A stretch of DNA of 5,177 bases, from NCBI GenBank assembly GCA_016210935.1, contig JACQTH010000373.1:1-5177 (forward strand), given 5' to 3'. The translations under genes were made by a program, and so were the position numbers. Positions within the stretch are counted from its first letter, which is position 1, and every line of letters starts with the position of its first letter. The notes below the pieces were generated by a model that searched no databases, was not told the origin of the DNA, and saw nothing but the letters and a program-made list of their open reading frames with translations. Origin of the DNA: Acidobacteriota bacterium. Lineage in GTDB: Bacteria; Acidobacteriota; Vicinamibacteria; Vicinamibacterales; JACQTH01. Of this stretch, positions 1-5,177 are shown piece after piece.

Positions 1-974
1 GCGAGCGGCTCGTCGACCAGGTTGAGCAGCTCGAGAAAGTCGTCGCGATCCGGCTCGATATAGATCACGCCGGTCGCGAACTCGCCGCGGCGCTGCGTTT
101 CCTGCAGCACGCGCAGAGCCGCGATCTTATCGGTCGGGTCGTACGATTCATCGAGCTTCTTCAGGTACAGCTTCGAGCCATCGTGCATCACGACCTCCTG
201 CGTGGTGCCGGGCTCGTAATCCACCGCGAGGTCCTCGAAGAAGGGCACGAAGCTGACCTCTTCCAGGGGGTCGTCGTGTTCCTTCACATAGGCATAGCTC
301 TTGGTCGATCCTTCGTGGTCGTTGAACGTCACGCACGGGGAGATCACGTCGAGCATCACCGTGCCGCGATGGCTGAGCGCCGCTTTCAGGAGCGACAGCA
401 GTTGCTTTTTGTCGCCGGAGAAGGAGCGCGCGACGAACGTGGCGCCCAGCTCGATCGCGAGCGCGCACGTATCGATCGGCGGCAGATCGTTGACCACGCC
501 TGTCTTCAGTTTCGAGCCCAGATCGGCGGTCGGCGAGAACTGCCCCTTGGTCAAGCCGTAGCAGCCGTTGTCTTCGATGATGTAGATGATGGGCAGGTTG
601 CGGCGCATCAGGTGGACGAACTGGCCGATCCCGATCGCGCCGGTGTCGCCATCCCCGCTGACGCCAATGGCAATCAGCTTGCGGTTCGCGAGCAGCGCGC
701 CCGTCCCGACCGATGGCATGCGGCCGTGAACGGCGTTGAAGCCGTGCGAGCCGCCCAGGAAATACGCCGGGCTCTTGCTCGAGCACCCGATCCCCGACAG
801 CTTGATGACGTTCGACGGGTGAACACCCATCTCGTAGAACGCTTCGATGATGCGCTCGGAAATGGCGTTGTGGCCGCACCCGGCGCACAGCGTCGTCTTG
901 CCGCCTTTGTACTGCTGCGGCTCCAGGCCAATGCGATTCGTCTTCTTTCCGGGCGCCGATGCGGCAGTAGTCAT
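1..974 (-). CDS. korB: 2-oxoglutarate:ferredoxin oxidoreductase, beta subunit (partial, 3' end missing)
   Basis: This is the TPP- and [4Fe-4S]-binding subunit of a 2-oxoacid:ferredoxin oxidoreductase, a cytoplasmic enzyme that works with the alpha subunit encoded just upstream. The reading frame is open from an ATG at 972-974 to the window edge (324 full codons), so the stop codon is outside. Seen: cluster cysteines C30 and C33 in TLCAGCGHN, C64 in GIGCSSKSP and C214 in SPCVTFN; the TPP/Mg motif GDGDTGAIGIGQ from residue 107, completed by EDNGCYGLTKGQ (N136). These are hallmarks of the family beta chain. The start follows the korA stop by 3 bases, which suggests translational coupling; a weak GGCGAG ribosome site lies upstream. 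Subunits of this type are usually about 340-370 residues, so only the tail should be missing. Substrate assignment to 2-oxoglutarate rests mostly on the sucCD linkage; pyruvate or another 2-oxoacid is not excluded by motifs alone. Confidence 0.93.
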   Translation of the reverse strand, partial: MTTAASAPGKKTNRIGLEPQQYKGGKTTLCAGCGHNAISERIIEAFYEMGVHPSNVIKLSGIGCSSKSPAYFLGGSHGFNAVHGRMPSVGTGALLANRKLIAIGVSGDGDTGAIGIGQFVHLMRRNLPIIYIIEDNGCYGLTKGQFSPTADLGSKLKTGVVNDLPPIDTCALAIELGATFVARSFSGDKKQLLSLLKAALSHRGTVMLDVISPCVTFNDHEGSTKSYAYVKEHDDPLEEVSFVPFFEDLAVDYEPGTTQEVVMHDGSKLYLKKLDESYDPTDKIAALRVLQETQRRGEFATGVIYIEPDRDDFLELLNLVDEPL

Positions 975-977
975 GTT

Positions 978-2879
978 TTACTCGCCCCCAACCCCCGACC
1001 TCGCCTCACCCTCGATCGACGGCCGGCGGTTGCGTGAAACGACCTCGTACCCCTCCTGCGCCAGGATCTCGTCGGAGATGGAGCGCGCGTCGATCGGGAG
1101 GCCGTTGTAGTGCCTCACCGATCTGAGCTTGCCGATGCGCTCCGGGCCCAGCTCCATGCGAAGCAACGCCAGCAGCTGCGCGTCACGATTCTGCTCCACG
1201 ACATACACCCGTTCGTGACGGTCGAGAAACTCCATCAACTCGTCCGTGAAGGGATACGCGCGTACCCGCAAGTACGAGGTCTTGACGCCGCTCTCCTCGC
1301 GCATCTGATCCTGACTCTCGCCGATCGCCCAGTGGCTTGTTCCATAGCCGATGATCCCGATCTTCGCCGCCGGATCCGTCTGCACGACCGGCCCCGGGAC
1401 GTACTGCCGGGCGGTTTCGAATTTTCGCGCGAGACGATCCATGTTCGCGACGTAGTCGTCCGCTCGCTCGCTGTACTGGCCCTTCGCGTTGTGTCCCGAT
1501 CCGCGGGTGAAATACGCCGGCATGCCGTCTCCGGGAATCGACCGATACGCGATGCCGTCACCGTCGGCGTCCAGATAGCGGCCCCACTGGCCGATCCGTT
1601 GGAGCGTCTCGGGCGTGAGCCGCTTGCCGCGATTGAGCGGCCCGGTCGGATACTCGAACGGCTGCGACATCCAGGTGTTCATGCCCAGATCGAGGTCCAT
1701 CATCACGAACACCGGCGTCTGCAGCTGCTCGGCCAGGTCGAACGCTTCCATCCCCATCATGTAGCACTCTTCGACGGAGGAGGGAATCAGCATGACGTGC
1801 TTCGTGTCGCCGTGCGACAGCACCGCGGTCATCAGGATGTCGCCCTGCGCGGTGCGGGTCGGCAGCCCCGTCGACGGACCGACGCGCTGGACGTTGAAAA
1901 TCACCGCTGGCACCTCGGCGTAGTACCCGAGACCGGCGAACTCGGACATCAACGAGATGCCCGGGCCGGCCGTCGACGTCATGGCGCGCGCGCCGGCCCA
2001 TCCTGCCCCCAGAGCCATGCCCAGCGCCGCGATTTCGTCCTCGGCCTGCACGATGGCGAACGTCGCCTTCCCGGTGTCCTTGTCGACCCGGTACTTCTTC
2101 ATGTACGTGATGAGCGTCTCGCACAAGGACGACGAGGGCGTGATCGGATACCAGGTGACGACGGTGCACCCGGCCATCATGCAGCCCAGCGCCGCAGCAG
2201 CGTTCCCCTCGATCAGGATCATGCCCCCGGTCACGTTCATCCGCTCGACGACGAACGGATCCTGTTTCGGCAGGTTCTTCTCTGCGAACTCGAATCCGGC
2301 GGCCAGCGCCGCCTGGTTGAGGCCGAGGGCGCGGCCCTTCCGTCCCAGCTGCTTGTTGAGCGCCTTGTCCATCTCCCTGGTGTCGATAAAGAGGAGCTTC
2401 GCGAGGACGCCGTCATAGATCATGTTGCGCACGAGGCGGCGCAGCTTCGCATCCGGACAGACGGGCGCGACGAGCTTGTCGAACGGCACCGGATAAAAGG
2501 TCAGATCGCTGCGCAGCGTGTTCAGCTTCAACGGCTCGTCGTAGACCACGGCGGCGCCGGGTTCGAGCGTCAGCACGTCCTCGCGCGCCGTTTCGGCGTT
2601 CATCGCGACGAGAAAATCGATTTCCTTCTTGCGTCCGATATAGCCGTGCTGGCTCGCGCGAATCGTGTACCAGGTCGGGAGGCCGGCGATGTTCGACGGG
2701 AACAGGTTCTTGCCCGAGACGGGGATCCCCATCTGAAAGATCGACCGAATCAGCACCAGGTTCGCGGTCTGGCTCCCGGATCCATTCACGGTAGCGACCT
2801 GAACGCTGAAATCGTTCACGACACGATGGCCCTGGGCGTGGGCCCGGGTTTCCTCAACGGCAAGCTCGGTGGGGGTCAT
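978..2879 (-). CDS. korA: 2-oxoglutarate:ferredoxin oxidoreductase, fused gamma-alpha subunit
   Basis: This is the large subunit of the two-subunit KorAB enzyme, which converts 2-oxoglutarate, CoA and oxidised ferredoxin to succinyl-CoA, CO2 and reduced ferredoxin. From the ATG at 2877-2879 the protein is 633 residues, the usual size for the fused form. Residues about 22-205 form the gamma domain (NGSGSQTAN near 33, then VSGKNLFPSNIAGLPTW). Residues about 218-410 form the pyrimidine-binding alpha domain, with WYPITPSS near 244, QAEDEIAALGMA near 279 and the conserved SEFAGLGYYAEVPAV stretch. The C-terminal domain lies at about 505-600. TRGSGHNAKGQYSE near 459 is a family signature. No CxxC ferredoxin-like domain is present, so the only cluster in the complex is in KorB. 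A DADGDG acidic loop near residue 437 could bind a metal. A TTG directly before the ATG (2880-2882) is an alternative start. The gene begins 15 bases after sucD and stops with TAA. No strong Shine-Dalgarno sequence is visible. Confidence 0.95.
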   Translation of the reverse strand: MTPTELAVEETRAHAQGHRVVNDFSVQVATVNGSGSQTANLVLIRSIFQMGIPVSGKNLFPSNIAGLPTWYTIRASQHGYIGRKKEIDFLVAMNAETAREDVLTLEPGAAVVYDEPLKLNTLRSDLTFYPVPFDKLVAPVCPDAKLRRLVRNMIYDGVLAKLLFIDTREMDKALNKQLGRKGRALGLNQAALAAGFEFAEKNLPKQDPFVVERMNVTGGMILIEGNAAAALGCMMAGCTVVTWYPITPSSSLCETLITYMKKYRVDKDTGKATFAIVQAEDEIAALGMALGAGWAGARAMTSTAGPGISLMSEFAGLGYYAEVPAVIFNVQRVGPSTGLPTRTAQGDILMTAVLSHGDTKHVMLIPSSVEECYMMGMEAFDLAEQLQTPVFVMMDLDLGMNTWMSQPFEYPTGPLNRGKRLTPETLQRIGQWGRYLDADGDGIAYRSIPGDGMPAYFTRGSGHNAKGQYSERADDYVANMDRLARKFETARQYVPGPVVQTDPAAKIGIIGYGTSHWAIGESQDQMREESGVKTSYLRVRAYPFTDELMEFLDRHERVYVVEQNRDAQLLALLRMELGPERIGKLRSVRHYNGLPIDARSISDEILAQEGYEVVSRNRRPSIEGEARSGVGGE

Positions 2880-2894
2880 CAAGAATATGATACG

Positions 2895-3767
2895 TCATCC
2901 CCGCAGCACAGCCTTCAGGGCCGCGCCGATATCGGCGGGGCTTTCGACCACCTGGACACCCGCACGCCGGAGCGCGGCCATTTTTTCGCGGGCGGTGCCT
3001 TTGCCGCCGGAAATGATGGCGCCGGCGTGTCCCATCCGGCGCCCGGGCGGTGCGGTCTGGCCGGCGATGAAGCCCACGACCGGTTTCCTGAAGTGCCGCG
3101 CGATGTAGGTCGCCGCTTCCTCCTCGGCGCTGCCGCCGATCTCGCCGATTATGGCCACCGCCTCGGTCTCGGGGTCGTCCGCAAACAGCCGGAGGGCGTC
3201 GACGAAGGTGGTGCCGATCAAGGGATCGCCGCCGATGCCGATGCAGGTCGTCTGGCCGAGCCCGAGCCGCGTCAGTTGGTGAATGGCTTCGTAGGTCAGG
3301 GTGCCGCTCTTCGACACGATCCCGACGCGGCCTTCGCGGCAGATGTGTCCGGGAATGATGCCGGCCTTGCTCTGTCCCGCGGAGATCACGCCGGGACAGT
3401 TCGGTCCGATCAAACGGGCCGGAAGCGGCTCGAGGAACGTGAGCACGCGCAGCATGTCGAGCGTGGGAATGCCCTCGGTGATGCAGACGATCAGCGGGAT
3501 GCCGGCGGAGGCGGCTTCCATGATCGCGTCGGCCGCAAAGGCCGGCGGCACGAAGATGACCGACGCGTTCGCGCCGGTTTCACGAACGGCTTCGTCCGCG
3601 GTGTCGAACACCGGCCAGCCTTCGTGATCGATGCCGCCTTTGCCCGGCGTCACGCCGCCCACGATCTGGGTGCCGTAGGCGGCAGCCTGTTTGGCGTGAA
3701 ACGTGCCTTCCCGGCCCGTGAGGCCCTGCACGAGAAGGCGCGTCGAGCGATCGATGAGGATGGCCAT
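2895..3767 (-). CDS. sucD: succinyl-CoA synthetase (succinate-CoA ligase), alpha subunit
   Basis: This is the catalytic, CoA-binding subunit of succinyl-CoA synthetase, which interconverts succinyl-CoA + NDP + phosphate with succinate + CoA + NTP in the cytoplasm. The 290-residue product matches the family length. Seen: CoA-binding Rossmann motif GLTGREGTFH (15-24), VPP (73-75), ITEGIP (96-101), GPNCPG (121-126), SKSGTLTYE (152-160), E209 in IIGEIGG, and the phosphorylated active-site histidine H247 in GHAGAIISGGKG. All expected catalytic residues are present. The ATG start at 3765-3767 is fixed by the conserved N-terminus MAILIDRSTRLLVQGLTG. The 20 bases upstream contain no Shine-Dalgarno motif. 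They are occupied by copies of a 7-bp repeat, so translation may depend on coupling with sucC or on RNA structure. Its partner sucC lies 99 bases upstream and korA follows 15 bases downstream. Confidence 0.97.
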   Translation of the reverse strand: MAILIDRSTRLLVQGLTGREGTFHAKQAAAYGTQIVGGVTPGKGGIDHEGWPVFDTADEAVRETGANASVIFVPPAFAADAIMEAASAGIPLIVCITEGIPTLDMLRVLTFLEPLPARLIGPNCPGVISAGQSKAGIIPGHICREGRVGIVSKSGTLTYEAIHQLTRLGLGQTTCIGIGGDPLIGTTFVDALRLFADDPETEAVAIIGEIGGSAEEEAATYIARHFRKPVVGFIAGQTAPPGRRMGHAGAIISGGKGTAREKMAALRRAGVQVVESPADIGAALKAVLRG

Positions 3768-3773
3768 AGAAAT

Positions 3774-3897
3774 CAGTTGGCAGTAGGCGGTGGGCAGTTG
3801 GCAGTTGCCGATCTTGAAACGGGCCGCGCTGCAGCGCGGCCCTGACGAAACAGGACGATCGGGTTACTACCCACTGCCCACTGCCCACTGCCCACTG
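3774..3897. repeat. nested inverted repeat between sucC and sucD (heptamer arrays around a palindrome)
   Basis: The element is a symmetric composite. Outer left arm 3774-3808: five degenerate copies of CAGTDGG (CAGTTGG, CAGTAGG, CGGTGGG, CAGTTGG, CAGTTGC). Next inward, CCGATC at 3808-3813 pairs with GATCGG at 3857-3862. The centre is a 22-bp perfect palindrome (3821-3842). Outer right arm 3870-3897: four perfect copies of CCCACTG, the reverse complement of CAGTGGG. Aligning 3774-3801 with the reverse complement of 3870-3897 gives 24 of 28 identical positions, with one difference per heptamer. As RNA in the sucCD transcript it could fold into a long stem carrying an inner hairpin. It overlaps the last codons of sucC and ends six bases before the sucD start codon. 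Known context: heptameric intergenic arrays occur in several bacterial phyla; whether this one is mobile or regulatory is not shown. Confidence 0.85.
3821..3842. repeat. 22-bp perfect GC-rich palindrome, potential hairpin
   Basis: The half-site GGGCCGCGCTG is followed directly by its exact reverse complement, giving 11 perfect base pairs with no spacer in DNA. RNA would need to open a few central bases to form a loop. It lies in the sucC-sucD gap at the centre of the larger inverted repeat. There is no run of T on either side (only GTTTC on the minus strand), so it does not look like an intrinsic terminator. A role as an mRNA-stability or processing hairpin, a protein-binding site or a REP-like repeat is possible. 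GAAAC occurs on both sides (3816-3820 and 3847-3851) in direct orientation. Confidence 0.9.
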
Positions 3898-5051
3898 CCG
3901 GCCAACTCGACCACCTTGCGCGCCGCTTCGTCCATCGAATCGGCGGTGGCGAAGTTCAACCCGCTCTCCTTCAGCAACCGCTTCCCGTCTTCGACGTTGG
4001 TCCCTTCCATTCTGATCACGATCGGGACCGGCACGCCCAGCTCTCTCACCGCGGCGATGACCCCCTGCGCGAGGACGTCACAGCGCAGGATGCCGCCGAA
4101 GATGTTGATCAACACCGCGCGCACGTGACGATCGGACATCAGGATCTTGAAGGCGTTCCGAATCTGCTCGGCGCTGGCGCCACCGCCGACGTCGAGAAAA
4201 TTCGCGGGCTCGCCCCCCGCCAGCTTGATGATGTCCATCGTCGCCATCGCCAGGCCGGCGCCGTTCACCATGCAGCCGATGTTCCCGTCGAGCCGGATGT
4301 AGTTCAGCGAGTACTTCGACGCCTCGATTTCCAGCGGATCCTCTTCGCCCAGATCCCGGAGCTCCCGCGTTTCGTGATGCCGGTACAACGCGCTGTCGTC
4401 GAACGTCATTTTCGCGTCGAGCGCGATCAGATCACCAGCTTTCGTCACCACGAGCGGGTTGATTTCGATGAGCGAGGCGTCGGTCGCGATGAAGGTTTCG
4501 TAGATCGCCGTCATCAGCCGCGTGCCCCTGTTCACCTCGGCTCCTTGAAGCCCCAAGGCGAATGAGAGCCGGCGGCCCTGAAAGGGCAGAAATCCCGTGC
4601 CCGGGTGGATGTACTCCTTGAAAATCTTTTCCGGCGTCTCCGCGGCCGCTTGCTCGATTTCGACCCCGCCTTCCGAGCTCGCCATCATGACCGGCCGGCG
4701 GCTCGACCGATCGATGACGAGCCCGGTATAGAGCTCGCGCTGAATCTCCAGTCCTTCTTCGACGAGAGCGCGCGTCACGATCCGGCCGCCCGGACCGGTC
4801 TGATGCGTCACGAGCGTCATCCCGATCATGTCGCGCGCGACCCGCTCGGCCTCCTCCGCTGACTGCACGACTTTGACGCCGCCGCCCTTTCCTCTTCCAC
4901 CCGCGTGAATCTGCGCCTTGACGACGACGATGCCGCCGAGCCGCCGCGCAATCTCAGCGGCCTCCGCCGGCGTCAGGGCGACCTCGCCGCGAGGAACCGT
5001 CACCTGATGGCGACTCAGGATCGCTTTGGCCTGGTACTCGTGAATCTTCAT
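3867..5051 (-). CDS. sucC: succinyl-CoA synthetase (ADP/GDP-forming), beta subunit
   Basis: This is the nucleotide- and succinate-binding subunit that pairs with SucD. From the ATG at 5049-5051 the product is 394 residues, starting with the canonical MKIHEYQAKAIL. The open frame continues 25 codons further upstream, but that part overlaps sdhC on the other strand and has no family similarity, so the internal ATG is chosen. Seen: ATP-grasp domain with VVKAQIHAGGRGKGGGV (43-59); Mg-nucleotide residues E196 and N198 in IEINPL and D212 in LDAKM; the C-terminal ligase domain with GNIGCMVNGAGLAMATMD (256-273), FLDVGGGAS (285-293) and LINIFGGILRCD (314-325). ATP versus GTP preference cannot be decided here. 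The normal protein ends near VVELA (380-384). The last ten residues, GSGQWAVGSG, are encoded by the heptamer array at 3870-3897 and end at adjacent in-frame TAG TAA stops. No clear Shine-Dalgarno sequence precedes the start. It appears to be the first gene of the operon. Confidence 0.98.
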   Translation of the reverse strand: MKIHEYQAKAILSRHQVTVPRGEVALTPAEAAEIARRLGGIVVVKAQIHAGGRGKGGGVKVVQSAEEAERVARDMIGMTLVTHQTGPGGRIVTRALVEEGLEIQRELYTGLVIDRSSRRPVMMASSEGGVEIEQAAAETPEKIFKEYIHPGTGFLPFQGRRLSFALGLQGAEVNRGTRLMTAIYETFIATDASLIEINPLVVTKAGDLIALDAKMTFDDSALYRHHETRELRDLGEEDPLEIEASKYSLNYIRLDGNIGCMVNGAGLAMATMDIIKLAGGEPANFLDVGGGASAEQIRNAFKILMSDRHVRAVLINIFGGILRCDVLAQGVIAAVRELGVPVPIVIRMEGTNVEDGKRLLKESGLNFATADSMDEAARKVVELAGSGQWAVGSG

Positions 5052-5094
5052 CGCTGGCCTGAGCCTAGCACACACTGATAGACTTTCTGATGGC
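5052..5094. promoter_or_regulatory. divergent sucC/sdhC control region with two back-to-back extended -10-like elements
   Basis: These 43 bases separate the sucC and sdhC start codons and must hold, or lie next to, both promoters. An imperfect inverted repeat is visible: AGCCTAGCA (5062-5070), spacer CACAC, TGATAGACT (5076-5084), with 7 of 9 positions matching between the arms. Read outward, each arm has the form TGNTAGNCT, resembling an extended -10 box (TGN plus TANNNT): TGCTAGGCT toward sucC and TGATAGACT toward sdhC. No good -35 hexamer is seen for either. Transcripts would start only a few bases before the start codons, which would fit the missing Shine-Dalgarno sites. The same symmetry could equally be an operator for a dimeric regulator. 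This is an inference from a short motif. Confidence 0.35.
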
Positions 5095-5177
5095 GTGACC
5101 GCGTTGTCGTCGACGATCTGGACCAAGGTCCTGATCGCGCTTTCCGGCCTGGCGTTGGTTCTCTACCTCGTTCTGCA
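5095..5177 (+). CDS. sdhC: probable succinate dehydrogenase cytochrome b subunit (partial, N-terminus only)
   Basis: The frame opens at GTG 5095-5097 and runs off the window after 27 codons plus two bases of a codon (CA, so His or Gln). The translation, with SSTIWTKVLIALSGLALVLY as its core, has a short polar N-terminus with a basic residue followed by one hydrophobic helix. It resembles the start of the b558-type succinate dehydrogenase or fumarate reductase membrane subunit, where a similar SSxxxKxLMALTGLxL stretch leads into VxHLxGNL. The CA at the edge could begin that histidine, which in the family is near the heme and quinone region. TTG at 5104-5106 is an alternative start that would give MSSTIW. 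No Shine-Dalgarno sequence is seen. Divergence from sucCD-korAB supports a TCA role. With so few residues, another small membrane protein remains possible. Confidence 0.72.
   Translation, partial: MTALSSTIWTKVLIALSGLALVLYLVL

Noticed and set aside
148..1037. Open frames on both strands overlapping korB (148-888 minus, 183-1037 plus, and shorter ones)
   Set aside because: KorB is continuous through this region in another minus-strand frame, with its cluster cysteines and TPP motif intact. The other frames give low-complexity Arg-rich products.
3821..3842. Intrinsic transcription terminator at the sucC-sucD palindrome
   Set aside because: The stem is strong but no U-tract follows in either direction, and termination here would cut sucD off from sucC.
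1110..3845. A very long plus-strand open frame (about 911 codons) antisense to korA and sucD
   Set aside because: It runs antisense across two genes with full family motifs, is rich in Arg, His, Asp and Gly as expected from a shadow frame in GC-rich DNA, and has no recognisable domain. High GC and third-position bias remove stop codons from this frame.
3816..3851. GAAAC direct repeats flanking the palindrome as a target-site duplication of an inserted element
   Set aside because: Five bases is short enough to be chance, the repeats do not abut the palindrome equally (0 and 4 bases away), and nothing between them encodes mobility.
3774..3897. CRISPR array or attachment site
   Set aside because: The units are contiguous 7-mers without spacers, there is no cas or integrase gene nearby, and no tRNA end is present.
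3790..4128. Plus-strand small open frame reading through the repeat (PLPTAHCPLP-type product)
   Set aside because: The product is simply the heptamer array in translation, followed by the antisense strand of sucC. No domain or ribosome site supports it.
5052..5126. Upstream extension of sucC to a start at 5126
   Set aside because: The extra 25 residues precede the canonical MKIHEYQ start, have no family similarity and overlap sdhC on the other strand.

Overview
The window is GC-rich bacterial DNA with tightly packed genes. Four minus-strand genes form one apparent operon, transcribed in the order sucC, sucD, korA, korB. They encode both subunits of succinyl-CoA synthetase and both subunits of a two-subunit 2-oxoglutarate:ferredoxin oxidoreductase. 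At the right edge a plus-strand gene starts divergently. Its first 27 codons look like the first membrane helix of a succinate dehydrogenase cytochrome b subunit (sdhC). The whole window is therefore a TCA-cycle module covering 2-oxoglutarate, succinyl-CoA, succinate and, presumably, fumarate.

Layout by position: 1-974, korB, truncated at its 3' end by the window edge; 977-2879, korA, 3 bases from korB; 2895-3767, sucD, 15 bases from korA; 3768-3866, a structured intergenic gap; 3867-5051, sucC; 5052-5094, a 43-base divergent control region; 5095 onward, sdhC, partial. No tRNA, rRNA, CRISPR array, transposase or defence gene is visible.

How the genes work together: KorAB oxidatively decarboxylates 2-oxoglutarate to succinyl-CoA and passes electrons to ferredoxin, in place of the NAD-linked 2-oxoglutarate dehydrogenase complex. 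SucCD converts succinyl-CoA to succinate with nucleoside triphosphate formation, and succinate dehydrogenase feeds electrons to quinone. KorAB and SucCD are in principle reversible, so the direction of flux cannot be read from this window.

The most unusual feature is non-coding: a nested inverted repeat between sucC and sucD. A 22-bp perfect GC-rich palindrome sits between short CCGATC/GATCGG arms and outer arrays of a 7-bp repeat (CAGTGGG and variants) in opposite orientations. The array on the sucC side has become coding sequence and supplies the last ten residues of SucC. The array on the sucD side lies six bases from the sucD start codon, where a Shine-Dalgarno site would be.

Organism: high GC, an aerobic-type KorAB with the gamma domain fused to alpha, divergent sdh, and intergenic heptamer arrays would suit an uncultured Acidobacteriota (for example Vicinamibacteria) or a similar soil or sediment lineage. 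This is an inference from style only; no phylogenetic marker was tested.
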